Source of the DNA: Gaiellasilicea sp963705515
Lineage (GTDB): Bacteria; Actinomycetota; Thermoleophilia; Gaiellales; Gaiellaceae
Assembly (NCBI GenBank): GCA_963705515.1
Contig: CAVPJV010000009.1
Coordinates: 744,001-808,000 of the forward strand
Length of the DNA: 64,000 nt
Reading direction: 5' to 3'
The translations under genes were made by a program, and so were the position numbers. Shown here piece after piece: positions 1 through 7,698 of this stretch. Under the pieces are notes generated by a model. The model did not search any database and was not told the origin of the DNA. It saw only the letters and a program-made list of their open reading frames with translations. Numbering within the stretch: the stretch's first letter is position 1; every line of letters starts with the position of its first letter.

Positions 1-818
1 TCCATGTCCGCGTCCCGGAAGCCGCCGACGATCAGCCGGCCCTCCTCGTTCTGGTGCCAGTAGTCGTAGCCGTGCCGACCGTAATGCGGCATCGGGAACA
101 GGCGCTCGGAGAGCGGCTCGGTCGCGATCATCTGCCCGCGCGTCGGGATGATCAGCCCCTCGAGCTCCCCGAGCAGGCCACTCGGGTAGCCGTCGGTGGC
201 GACGAGGACGGTCTCGGCCTCGAGCTGGGCCAGGTCCTTGACCCGGTCGTGCTCTCGGATCTCGACGCCGGCCTCCGCCGCGGCGAGCGCGAGCCGCCTC
301 ACGAGCCGCGCCGGCTGCAGGACGGCGTCGTCCGGATGGAAGAGCGCCCCCGGGAAGCGGCCGGCCAGAGGCTCCGGGAGCTCGTCGCGCCACTCGGCGG
401 CGAAGCCGTCCTCGCGCAGCGCCTCGTACTCCGCCCGCAGCTCGTCCCGCTCATCGTCGCCGGCAAGCCGGAGGCTGCCCGTCCGGCGGACCGCATCACC
501 GCCGAGCTCGGCCATCCGGTCGACGTAGGCCTCCGTCAGCCGCCAATAGTCCGCAGCGGCATCGTGGCCGAGCCACGCACGCGCGCTGTCGTATGCCATC
601 GCCCCGCCGCGGAGGGCAAAACCACCGTTGCGGCCGCTGGCGCCGGAGGCGACCGCGCGCGCCTCGTGCAGGCGCACGCGCTTCCCAAGGCGTGCAAGCA
701 TGAGCGCAGCCGAGATGCCGGTGATGCCGCCGCCGACGACCTCGACGTCGGCCGTCGCCGAGAGCGGCTGCGAGCGGAGGGTCGGAGTGGCTTCGGCAAG
801 CCAGAACGAGTCGGCCAC
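1..818 (-). CDS. FAD-dependent oxidoreductase (DadA/glycine-oxidase-like), 3' part cut by window edge
   Basis: About 272 residues are visible, starting at a GTG ten bases after the dprA stop. The N-terminus carries a Rossmann dinucleotide motif (VVGGGITGISAAL) followed by ARLGKRVRLHEA and SGRNGG, the layout of the DAO/glycine-oxidase FAD fold. Later text resembles the substrate-domain strands (TRGQMIATEP). These enzymes oxidise amines or amino acids using FAD. It is last in the dprA direction and probably co-transcribed with it. The C-terminus lies outside the window, so the substrate cannot be judged. The family call is firm; the specific reaction is unknown. Confidence 0.8.
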   Translation of the reverse strand, partial: MADSFWLAEATPTLRSQPLSATADVEVVGGGITGISAALMLARLGKRVRLHEARAVASGASGRNGGFALRGGAMAYDSARAWLGHDAAADYWRLTEAYVDRMAELGGDAVRRTGSLRLAGDDERDELRAEYEALREDGFAAEWRDELPEPLAGRFPGALFHPDDAVLQPARLVRRLALAAAEAGVEIREHDRVKDLAQLEAETVLVATDGYPSGLLGELEGLIIPTRGQMIATEPLSERLFPMPHYGRHGYDYWHQNEEGRLIVGGFRDADM

Positions 819-827
819 GCGGCGATG

Positions 828-1811
828 CTAGCTGGCGGCACGATAGACACCTTCCTCCTCGTTCACGAGGCCGGCGAGCTCGAGCTCGGTCAGCACGACG
901 GCCAACTCGCCGGCGGAAAGCCCGGTCGCGCGTGTGAGCTCGTCGGCTCCCGCAGGCTCGGCCCGCACGTGCTCGAGGACGGCAGAGGCCGTCTCGCCGA
1001 GGTCGACCGTGCCCGCGGACGCGACAACCAGGCCGTAGCCCTCGAGCACGTCCTGAGCGCACGTCAGCGGGGTGGCGCCGAGCCGCAGCAACCCGTTCGA
1101 CCCTACCGACAGCGTCGAGGTGATCTCGCCCGGCACCGCCAGCACTTCCCTCCCCTCCTCGAGCGCGAAGTCGGCGGTGATCAGGGCGCCGCTTCGCTCT
1201 CGCGCCTCGACGACCACGGTTGCGGCGCAGAGCCCGGCCACGATCCGGTTGCGCGCGGGAAAGCGCCAGGGTGCGGGCTCGACGCCCGGTGCGTACTCCG
1301 AGACGAGGAGCCCGGTTGCAGCGACCTGCTTCGCGAGCTCACGATGGGCGGCGGGATAGTCGCGGTCGATGCCGCAACCGAGGACGGCGACAGTCGGTTC
1401 GGAGGCCTCGAGCGCGCCGCGATGGGCCTCGGCGTCGACGCCGCGGGCGAGACCGCTGACGACGATGAGGCCGGCAGCGGCGAGGTCGCGGCCGAGGCCG
1501 CGGGCGACCTGCCGGCCGTAGGCGGAGCAGGCACGCGCGCCGACGATCGCTACGGCCGGCCACGCGAGCAGCTCGGCGTCTGCCGCACCGCGGAGAAAGA
1601 GGCCCGGCGGCGGATCGTGGATCGCTCGGAGCAGCGGCGGGAAGCCGGCGTCGGAGCGAGCCAGGAACCGAATCCCGAGTGCGTCGAGCCTCGCCAGCTC
1701 GGCGCCGGCGTCGAAGCGCGCCTTGAACGCCGCGAAGCGAGCGCTTCGGGGCTCTCCGACGAGGTGCGCATCGTTCGCAGCGGCGAACGCTGCGAGCGCG
1801 AGCTCGTTCAC
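828..1811 (-). CDS. dprA: DNA-processing protein DprA
   Basis: The 327-residue product matches the DprA/Smf family: a Rossmann-like core with VAIVGARACSAYG, then VSGLARGVDAEAH, FPARNRIVAG and the SGALITADFALEEGR segment, followed by a C-terminal winged-helix-like region. DprA binds incoming single-stranded DNA and loads RecA during natural transformation. It lacks a long N-terminal SAM domain. The start overlaps the comM stop by four bases, so the pair is translationally coupled. This dprA-comM pairing is a recurrent competence-linked arrangement. No other competence genes are visible here. Confidence 0.95.
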   Translation of the reverse strand: MNELALAAFAAANDAHLVGEPRSARFAAFKARFDAGAELARLDALGIRFLARSDAGFPPLLRAIHDPPPGLFLRGAADAELLAWPAVAIVGARACSAYGRQVARGLGRDLAAAGLIVVSGLARGVDAEAHRGALEASEPTVAVLGCGIDRDYPAAHRELAKQVAATGLLVSEYAPGVEPAPWRFPARNRIVAGLCAATVVVEARERSGALITADFALEEGREVLAVPGEITSTLSVGSNGLLRLGATPLTCAQDVLEGYGLVVASAGTVDLGETASAVLEHVRAEPAGADELTRATGLSAGELAVVLTELELAGLVNEEEGVYRAAS

Positions 1812-3262
1812 GCGGCGAGCTCCTTCGGCGAGCGGTACGCGAGCGCCTCGGCGACATGCTCGGGGAGGACCGCATCGGCGCCCGCGAGCGCCGCTGCGGT
1901 TCGTGCCACTCGGGCGACCCGAGCGCGGCCGCGCCCTGAGAGCGGGAGGCGCTCGACGGCCCGGCTAAGGAGCTCCTCGGCCTCCGCCGTGCGCCGCAGC
2001 TGGACGCCGCCGAGACGAATGCGCCCTCTCTCGACTCGCTCGCGGACGGGCGCGGAGGGCTCCGCCGGACCAGCCGCCAGCTCCGCGGCCCGCGGCCGCG
2101 GCACCGTGACAACCAGGTCGAAGCGGTCGAGCAGCGCCCGCGAGAGCTTGTCGCGGAACGCCGCCAACCGCTGCGAGGAGCACGAGCACTCCGCCGCGGG
2201 ATCGCCACGCCCGGCGCACGGGCACAGGTTCATCGTCGCAACCAGCTGGAAGCGCGCCGGGAAGAGCGCCTGACCCTGCGCCCGGGCCACCGCGACGACG
2301 CCGTCCTCGAGCGGCTGCCGCAGCGCCTCCAGCGCCGGCCGCTGGAACTCGGGGAGCTCGTCGAGGAGGAGGACGCCACGATGCGCGAGACTCGCCTCAC
2401 CCGGACGCGGACCGGCTCCACCGCCGACGATCGCCGCCGTCGACGCGCTGTGGTGGGGAGCGCGGAACGGACGCCTGGTGATCAACGGCCGTTCGGGCGG
2501 CAGCACGCCGGCGACCGAGTGGATCCGCATCACCTCGAGCGCTTCGCACGGCTCGAGCGGCGGCAGGATCGAGGGCAGCCGGCGCCCGAGCATCGTCTTG
2601 CCCGTCCCGGGTGGGCCCGCGAGCAGCAGGTTGTGCCCGCCGGCGGCTGCCAGCTCGAGCGCGCGACGGGCGCGCTCCTGACCGCGGACGTCGGCCAGGT
2701 CGGGCGGGTCGGGCTCCGGCTCCTCGTCGGGCGGATCCGCCGGCGGCGGACGCAGCTCGCCGCGGAGATATGCGACGGCCTCGGCCAGGTGCCGTACCGG
2801 GATCGCCTCCACCCCGCCGAGCTCGGCCTCGCAGGCGGACTCGGGAGCACAGAGGATCCGCTCGAGTCCGGTGCGCTTCGCTCCCTCGGCCACCGCGAAC
2901 GCGCCGCGCACCGGCCGCACGCGACCATCGAGCGCGAGCTCGCCGACCGCGGCGTGCTCCGCGAGCCGCTCGGCGGGGATCTGCCGCGACGCGGCCAGCA
3001 CCGCCAGCGCGATCGAGAGGTCAAAGCCCGAGCCTTCCTTGCGGAGGCCCGCCGGCGCGAGGTTGACCGTGATCCGCTTCAGCGGCCACTCGAGCTGCGC
3101 CGAGCCGATCCCGCTGCGGACGCGATGTTTCGCCTCCGCGCAGGCGCGGTCGGCCAGCCCGACGATCGCGAAGCCAGGGATGCCGCCGTCGATGTGCGCC
3201 TCCACCTCGACGCGGCGTGGCTCGAGGCCGACGAGCGCGTGGGTGATGGAGCGCGCGAGCAC
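1808..3262 (-). CDS. comM: YifB/ComM family Mg-chelatase-like AAA+ ATPase
   Basis: The 484-residue protein has an N-terminal Lon-protease-like fold (starting MLARSITHALVGLEPRRVEVE), then an AAA+ Mg-chelatase-type ATPase with Walker A GPPGTGKT near residue 217 and the RPFRAPHHSAS segment, and a C-terminal helical domain. ComM is a helicase-like ATPase that extends branch migration during natural transformation. Length is close to the family norm of about 500. It is directly coupled to dprA downstream. The 42-base gap from the methyltransferase stop upstream shows no clear terminator. Confidence 0.95.
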   Translation of the reverse strand: MLARSITHALVGLEPRRVEVEAHIDGGIPGFAIVGLADRACAEAKHRVRSGIGSAQLEWPLKRITVNLAPAGLRKEGSGFDLSIALAVLAASRQIPAERLAEHAAVGELALDGRVRPVRGAFAVAEGAKRTGLERILCAPESACEAELGGVEAIPVRHLAEAVAYLRGELRPPPADPPDEEPEPDPPDLADVRGQERARRALELAAAGGHNLLLAGPPGTGKTMLGRRLPSILPPLEPCEALEVMRIHSVAGVLPPERPLITRRPFRAPHHSASTAAIVGGGAGPRPGEASLAHRGVLLLDELPEFQRPALEALRQPLEDGVVAVARAQGQALFPARFQLVATMNLCPCAGRGDPAAECSCSSQRLAAFRDKLSRALLDRFDLVVTVPRPRAAELAAGPAEPSAPVRERVERGRIRLGGVQLRRTAEAEELLSRAVERLPLSGRGRARVARVARTAAALAGADAVLPEHVAEALAYRSPKELAA

Positions 3263-3304
3263 TCCAGCGAGGCTACGTCCGGCTCAGCTCCGGAAACTCA
3301 CAAT

Positions 3305-4423
3305 TCAGCGACAGACGAGTATCGATTCGAAGTACTCGCCCGCCCGCCGCCCCGTCCGGCGGTTGACATGGCGCTCGAGCCGCTCGGCGAGGCGCAGCCC
3401 GGCCCGGTCGAGGATCTCCGGGTAGAGCCCCCGCCGGTCGTTGACGACGATGCAGACCGTCGCATCGCGGCGCAGGGCCGCTTTCGAACGCGCGAGCACC
3501 GCCGCGATCCCGGCGACGTACTCCTCGATCGCGGCCTTGCTCGTCCCGCGTGCTGCGGCTCCGAGCTCCCGCTCGCGGCGGTCGTTCAGCCCGAGCAGCT
3601 CGTAGGCGTAGCGGTGCTGCTCGTGGTAGTCGATCAGCCCCGGATACGGCGGCGACGTGACGATGCCGTCGTACCTCCCGCCGAGCTCGAGCTCGCGCGC
3701 GTCGCCGTGGAGGACGACGGCGGCGCGGCCGGCGTCCCGCACGTCCGCGAACTCGGCAATCCGGGCAGCCGTGTCGGCCAGGTAGCGCGTCAGGAACTTG
3801 CCGGCGCTCTCGACCGGCCGGCACGTGCGCCGGTGCTTGTGGCACCAGTACTCGCCCTGCTGCGGCGCGCGCGGGAAGTCGAGGTCGAAGTGAGTCGTGA
3901 GCCGCGCAGAGCGCGCCGCGCGCGCGAGGACGACGCGCAGGACATCGTCGCTCGCGTACTCCGGGATCAGCGAGCGAAAGTGGAGCAGCTCGGCGGCCGC
4001 CTGGGGCGCAAACCACTGGCGGACGAACCCGGTCGGCTGCTCGTCCGAGACGCCGAGCCGTCCGGCCACGTCGCGGACGTCGGCCGCGAGCGCCTCGAGA
4101 TCGTGCTCGCGCGTCTTGACGGAGATCAGGAGCGCGTTGAACGCGGCGATGTCGACGCCCACGGCGTCGTAACCCGACTCGAGCGCCTGCACGAGCGTCG
4201 TCCCCGAGCCGGCGAACGGGTCGAGCACGCGGCCGCCGGGCCGTACGTAGCGCTCCAGCAGCGCCTCGACGAGCTGGGGCACGAACTTGCCCAGGTAAGG
4301 ATGAAGGCGGTGGACGTGCTTCGTCCGCTCGCGCTCGGGCAGCTCTCGCTCCGACCAGGAGAGCGCGAGGTCGAGCTCGCCGTACAGGGCCTCCTGCGTC
4401 GCCGCCACGGCGACGATTTCCAC
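3305..4423 (-). CDS. orphan DNA methyltransferase (N4/N6 type)
   Basis: The product of about 372 residues has SAM-binding motif I (DPFAGSGTT, near residue 70) and catalytic motif IV TSPPYPG (near residue 255), separated by about 180 residues that may hold target recognition. TSPPY fits an N4-cytosine or N6-adenine amino-methyltransferase. I chose the GTG at 4423, preceded by AGGAG thirteen bases upstream, because the frame farther upstream overlaps the preceding small gene and is low complexity. No restriction endonuclease is adjacent, so it is solitary in this view. It is inserted between htpX and comM-dprA. Specificity is unknown. Confidence 0.85.
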   Translation of the reverse strand: MEIVAVAATQEALYGELDLALSWSERELPERERTKHVHRLHPYLGKFVPQLVEALLERYVRPGGRVLDPFAGSGTTLVQALESGYDAVGVDIAAFNALLISVKTREHDLEALAADVRDVAGRLGVSDEQPTGFVRQWFAPQAAAELLHFRSLIPEYASDDVLRVVLARAARSARLTTHFDLDFPRAPQQGEYWCHKHRRTCRPVESAGKFLTRYLADTAARIAEFADVRDAGRAAVVLHGDARELELGGRYDGIVTSPPYPGLIDYHEQHRYAYELLGLNDRRERELGAAARGTSKAAIEEYVAGIAAVLARSKAALRRDATVCIVVNDRRGLYPEILDRAGLRLAERLERHVNRRTGRRAGEYFESILVCR

Positions 4424-4439
4424 GCGGGCTTGGAGACTC

Positions 4440-4643
4440 CTAGGCCGACTCGCGCCCGCGGGCGTCGACGTCCTCGGGCTCCTCGGGGAGCTCGAGTGCG
4501 ACGCCGCTGCTGCCGAGCGGCCGGCGAGGCGGCCCGACCGGGACGAGCGCGGCGGCGTAATCGGGTGGCTCATCGGCGCGCGGCTCCGGCGGTGCGAGCC
4601 CGAGAGCCCGCTTGACCCGCCGCCAGAGCCGCCACCGGCGCAT
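4440..4643 (-). CDS. small uncharacterised protein, 67 aa
   Basis: The ORF begins with a basic, tryptophan-rich stretch (MRRWRLWRRVKRALG), continues into a proline-rich section and ends acidic (PEEPEDVDARGRE). It lies 3 bases downstream of the htpX stop and 17 bases ahead of the methyltransferase GTG, so it fits an operon position. I see no signal peptide or membrane helix. The basic amphipathic N-terminus could bind nucleic acid or membrane surface, but that is speculation. Its gene-like placement supports reality; no function is assigned. Confidence 0.55.
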   Translation of the reverse strand: MRRWRLWRRVKRALGLAPPEPRADEPPDYAAALVPVGPPRRPLGSSGVALELPEEPEDVDARGRESA

Positions 4644-4646
4644 CGG

Positions 4647-5531
4647 CTAGTAGTGGATGCCGCTCGCCGCGTCGAGCTCGCGCAGGCGGCGGATCCGCTC
4701 CTCCATCGGCGGGTGCGTCGAGAAGAGCGCCGAGATGCCGCGCTTGCTGAGCGGGTTCGCGATGTAGAGGGCCTCGGTCGCCGGGTTGACGTTCATCGGA
4801 ACGGCTTCGACGCCACGCTGCAGCGTCGAGAGCGCCTCCGCGAGCGGGCGGCCCTCACCGAGGTACTGCGCCGCCGTCGCGTCCGCGAGGTACTCCCGCT
4901 GGCGCGAGACTGCGAGCTGCAGGATCGTCGCCGCAAGCGGAGCGACGATGACGGCGACGAGCACGCCGACGATCCCGAGCGGGTTGTTGTCGTCGTCGTC
5001 GCCACCGCCGAAGAACATCGAGAACTGGAGGATGTTCGCGATCGCCGCGATCGCGGCGCCGATCATGGCGGCGATCGTCGTCACGAGGATGTCGCGGTTG
5101 GCGACGTGCGCCATCTCGTGCGCGAGCACGGCCTTCACCTGGTCGCGGGGGAGGTAGCGGAGCAGACCCTCGGTGACTGCGACCGCTGCCTTCTTCGGGC
5201 TGCGACCGGTCGCGAACGCGTTCGGCTGCTCGGACGGGATCAGATAGACCCGCGGCATCGGCACACCGGCGCGGCCGGCGATCTCCTCGATGTCACGGTA
5301 GAGCTCGGGCGCCTCGCTCTGCTCGACTGGCCGGGCCTTGCTCGCCTTGAGGGCGAGCTTGTCCGAGAACCAGAACATGACGAAGTTGAAGACGACGGCG
5401 ATGAGGGCGAACAGCAGGAGGCCGCTCGAGCCGCCGAAGATGTAGCCGAGCCCGACGAACAGCGCAGACAGCGCCGAGATGATCAGCCAGGTCCGTGCGT
5501 GCGTCGCGAACTTGGTTTGCTTGATCGACAT
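4647..5531 (-). CDS. htpX: HtpX-type M48 membrane zinc metalloprotease
   Basis: The 294-residue product starts at ATG 5531 with AGGAA eleven bases upstream. Two N-terminal hydrophobic helices (around residues 15-32 and 35-52) precede the zinc site HEMAH (about residue 138) and the third ligand in EYLAD. Further transmembrane stretches lie between them, with an unusual Gly-Asp-rich loop (GGGDDDDNN). HtpX degrades misfolded membrane proteins. The C-terminus has the STHPP segment typical of the family. A 185-base gap precedes it, so it probably has its own promoter. Confidence 0.95.
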   Translation of the reverse strand: MSIKQTKFATHARTWLIISALSALFVGLGYIFGGSSGLLLFALIAVVFNFVMFWFSDKLALKASKARPVEQSEAPELYRDIEEIAGRAGVPMPRVYLIPSEQPNAFATGRSPKKAAVAVTEGLLRYLPRDQVKAVLAHEMAHVANRDILVTTIAAMIGAAIAAIANILQFSMFFGGGDDDDNNPLGIVGVLVAVIVAPLAATILQLAVSRQREYLADATAAQYLGEGRPLAEALSTLQRGVEAVPMNVNPATEALYIANPLSKRGISALFSTHPPMEERIRRLRELDAASGIHY

Positions 5532-5716
5532 GGAGTGTCGTGTTCCTTTCCGGCTGAATGTGAGTTGGTTCGATTCAGTCGGAAGTTTCTCCCGCCTGCT
5601 CTGAGGCCTGCGTACCCGGGCCGAAGCCGTTCTGACGAGTACGCCCGTTGGGGGATAGTGCCTTCCGGCAAGCCGAATCGTAGCCTGCGGAGTGGCCGTA
5701 CCGTGTTGCCGGAGGG

Positions 5717-6046
5717 TTAAACCGCGACGCGCTCGAGCTGCCCGGGGCGCACTGCGACGACCTCGAAGCGGCAGTCGAGCGCGAGGCAGTCGGGGTTCCG
5801 CGCAAGCCACGACTCGGCGGCGCGCCGGAGCCGGCGCAGCTTCTCCTCGTCCACCATCTCGAGCGGGTCGCCGAAACCGGCGCCTGACTTTCCCTTCACC
5901 TCGCAGAAGACGAGGCGGCGTCCGCGGCGGACGATCAGGTCGAGCTCGTAGCCGCCGGCCCACACATTGGCGCCGAGGATGCGGTAGCCGCGGAGACGGT
6001 AGTGGCGAGCGGCGCGGGCCTCGTCAGGGTTGCGATGCGTACGCAA
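5717..6046 (-). CDS. YraN/UPF0102 family endonuclease-like protein
   Basis: About 109 residues. The family core is present: Gly-Tyr near the start (HYRLRGYRILGANVW), GYELDLIVRR, and the acidic-lysine nuclease pair in FCEVKGKSG, which resembles a Holliday-junction-resolvase fold. The function of UPF0102 remains unsettled. I place the start at TTG 6046, inside the rnhB 3' end (23-base overlap); a GTG farther upstream in the same frame is also possible. Its position just after rnhB is the usual one in many bacteria. Confidence 0.85.
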   Translation of the reverse strand: MRTHRNPDEARAARHYRLRGYRILGANVWAGGYELDLIVRRGRRLVFCEVKGKSGAGFGDPLEMVDEEKLRRLRRAAESWLARNPDCLALDCRFEVVAVRPGQLERVAV

Positions 6047-6662
6047 GCGCGTTGAAGGAGAGCCGGTGCTGATCGCTCGGCCCGTGCTCACGCACCGCCG
6101 CGGAATGCCCGGGCGTGATGTAGCCGACATGGCGGGCGAAGCCGTAGCGCGGGTAGAGCGCGTCGAGCCTGCGCATCACCCGGTCGCGCGTCACCTTGGC
6201 GACGATCGACGCAGCCGCGATCGCCGCGCTCTTCGTGTCGCCGTCGACGACGGCGCGGTGCTGCGGTGCGGACGGCCCGAGCCGAAAGCCGTCGACGAGG
6301 CAGGCCTCGGCGGGTGGCGCGAGATCGGCGAGGACGGAGCGCAGCCCCCACAGGTTGGACTTGTGCAGCCCGTTGCGGTCGATGTCGGACGACGGGATCA
6401 CGCGCACGCTGATCCGGGCTGCGCAGCCGACGACGGCGCGGAAGAGCTCCTCGCGCTCGGCGGGGGAGACCTGCTTCGAGTCGTTCAGCGACGCGAGCGG
6501 CCGCACCTTGTGGTTGCGCAGGCAGTCGTAGTCGAGCAGCACGCCCGCGACGACGAGCGGCCCCGCCAGCGAGCCGCGACCGGCCTCGTCGGCGCCCGCG
6601 ACGAAGCGTGCGCCGAGCCTGCGGTCGAACGAGAGCAGCTTCTGGCCGATCGGGCGAGGCAC
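6024..6662 (-). CDS. rnhB: ribonuclease HII
   Basis: The 212-residue product starts at GTG 6662. It contains the RNase HII signature AGADEAGRGSLAGP (catalytic Asp and Glu of the DEAGRG motif, about residue 24) and VDGDTKSAAIAAASIVAKV, with later conserved GHSAA. RNase HII removes RNA from RNA-DNA hybrids, including single ribonucleotides. The length is normal. It sits in the standard rplS-rnhB-yraN order, with a small lipoprotein-like gene between it and rplS. Confidence 0.97.
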   Translation of the reverse strand: MPRPIGQKLLSFDRRLGARFVAGADEAGRGSLAGPLVVAGVLLDYDCLRNHKVRPLASLNDSKQVSPAEREELFRAVVGCAARISVRVIPSSDIDRNGLHKSNLWGLRSVLADLAPPAEACLVDGFRLGPSAPQHRAVVDGDTKSAAIAAASIVAKVTRDRVMRRLDALYPRYGFARHVGYITPGHSAAVREHGPSDQHRLSFNALAYASQP

Positions 6663-6731
6663 ACTCCGACTGTAGCCATGGCTGCGGCCGACCGTGCAAC
6701 GACTCCTCGGCGGATCTGCGTCAGGGATTGA

Positions 6732-7064
6732 TCAGAAGCCGAGCGTGCAGCCGGCATCGCGTTCCGCCAGCCGGACCAGGACCTTGCTCCGTTCGCGGTC
6801 GACGGCGACACCGAACCAGTCGCAGCCGCCCTCCTGCCGACGAACCGCGCACGTGAACTGATCCGTCTCGACCGGGCGAAACCAGGGCGAGGCTGCTCCG
6901 GTGCAGTGGACGTCGTCTGCGACGTAGCCCGAGTCGGGGCCGAGGGCGCGCACGTGCGCCTGCACCTCTTCCCGCGCGGCTTCCTGCTGCGGATCCTCGA
7001 AGCCGCAGCCCGCGGCGACCAGCGCCAGCGCGGCCAGGCCGGCGGCGCTACGCCTTCTCTGCAG
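6732..7064 (-). CDS. putative small lipoprotein
   Basis: About 110 residues: basic residues (QRRRS), a short hydrophobic run (AAGLAALALVAAG) and a cysteine (AAGC), a plausible although imperfect lipobox. The mature part has four further cysteines that could form disulphides. The frame overlaps the end of rplS by 17 bases, and the only start near the signal peptide is CTG at 7064, so the start is uncertain. It would be matured by Lgt, which this window also encodes. I do not recognise a family. Confidence 0.55.
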   Translation of the reverse strand: MQRRRSAAGLAALALVAAGCGFEDPQQEAAREEVQAHVRALGPDSGYVADDVHCTGAASPWFRPVETDQFTCAVRRQEGGCDWFGVAVDRERSKVLVRLAERDAGCTLGF

Positions 7065-7653
7065 CCGGCGCGTCGGTCTCGGACGTCTCGTCCGGGGCAG
7101 GCTCGTCCTCGGCCGCCTCGGCGACAGGCTCCTCGGCCGGAGCGCCCTCGGCCTCCGGCTCGGCCGGGACTTCCTCGACCTCGGGCTCGGGCTCGGCTGC
7201 GGCCACGGCCTCAGCGGCTGCCTCGGCTTCGGCCTCGGCGGCGGCCGCGTCGAGCGCAACCTGATTCGCCTCGGACTCGGCGCGGGCGGCGGCCAGCTGG
7301 GCGGGCGTCTGGCGCAGCTCACGGACGCGCGCCTTCTTGCCGATCTTCTCGCGCAGGTAGTAGAGCTTGGCGCGGTTGACGTCGCCGATCGCGCCGACCT
7401 CGATCTTCTCGATCTTCGGCGAGTGCACCGGGAACGTCCGCTCGACGCCGACGCCGAACGACTGCTTGCGGACGGTGAACGTCTCACGTGCGCCGGAGCC
7501 CTGGCGCTTGATCACGATCCCCTCGAAGACCTGGACACGGCGGCGCTGGCCCTCGATCACCTGGAAGTGCACGCGGACCGTGTCACCCGCCTTGAAGCGG
7601 GGGATGTCCTTGCGCAGCTGGCGCTGCTCGATGCTCTCGATGATCGTGCTCAT
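7048..7653 (-). CDS. rplS: 50S ribosomal protein L19 with long acidic C-terminal tail
   Basis: Residues 1 to about 115 are canonical L19 (IPRFKAGDTVRVHFQV, RVQVFEGIVIKRQG, HSPKIEKIEV, KLYYLRE). L19 lies at the 30S-50S interface. Here the protein runs to 201 residues: an extra 86-residue tail made almost only of Ala, Glu, Pro and Asp follows the core. Typical bacterial L19 is 110-120 residues. The tail ends at a clean TAG, and no frameshift is needed to produce it. The gene lies between lepB and the small lipoprotein gene. Confidence 0.96.
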   Translation of the reverse strand: MSTIIESIEQRQLRKDIPRFKAGDTVRVHFQVIEGQRRRVQVFEGIVIKRQGSGARETFTVRKQSFGVGVERTFPVHSPKIEKIEVGAIGDVNRAKLYYLREKIGKKARVRELRQTPAQLAAARAESEANQVALDAAAAEAEAEAAAEAVAAAEPEPEVEEVPAEPEAEGAPAEEPVAEAAEDEPAPDETSETDAPAAEKA

Positions 7654-7698
7654 GGCAAAGGTGTCGGCCTGCGACCGGCGGCCAATGGTAGCGAAAAC

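Noticed and set aside
54..2273. 739-residue plus-strand open frame opposite the FAD oxidoreductase, dprA and comM
   Set aside because: Arg/Gly/Ala-rich shadow of GC-rich genes on the other strand; no family motif, while the opposite frames are clear DprA and ComM.
4423..4573. Longer methyltransferase starting at 4573
   Set aside because: The extra 50 residues are low-complexity and overlap the 67-aa gene; a GTG with AGGAG at 4423 fits better.
2381..4615. 744-residue plus-strand open frame across comM and the methyltransferase
   Set aside because: Shadow ORF; the minus strand has intact AAA and methyltransferase motifs in the same span.
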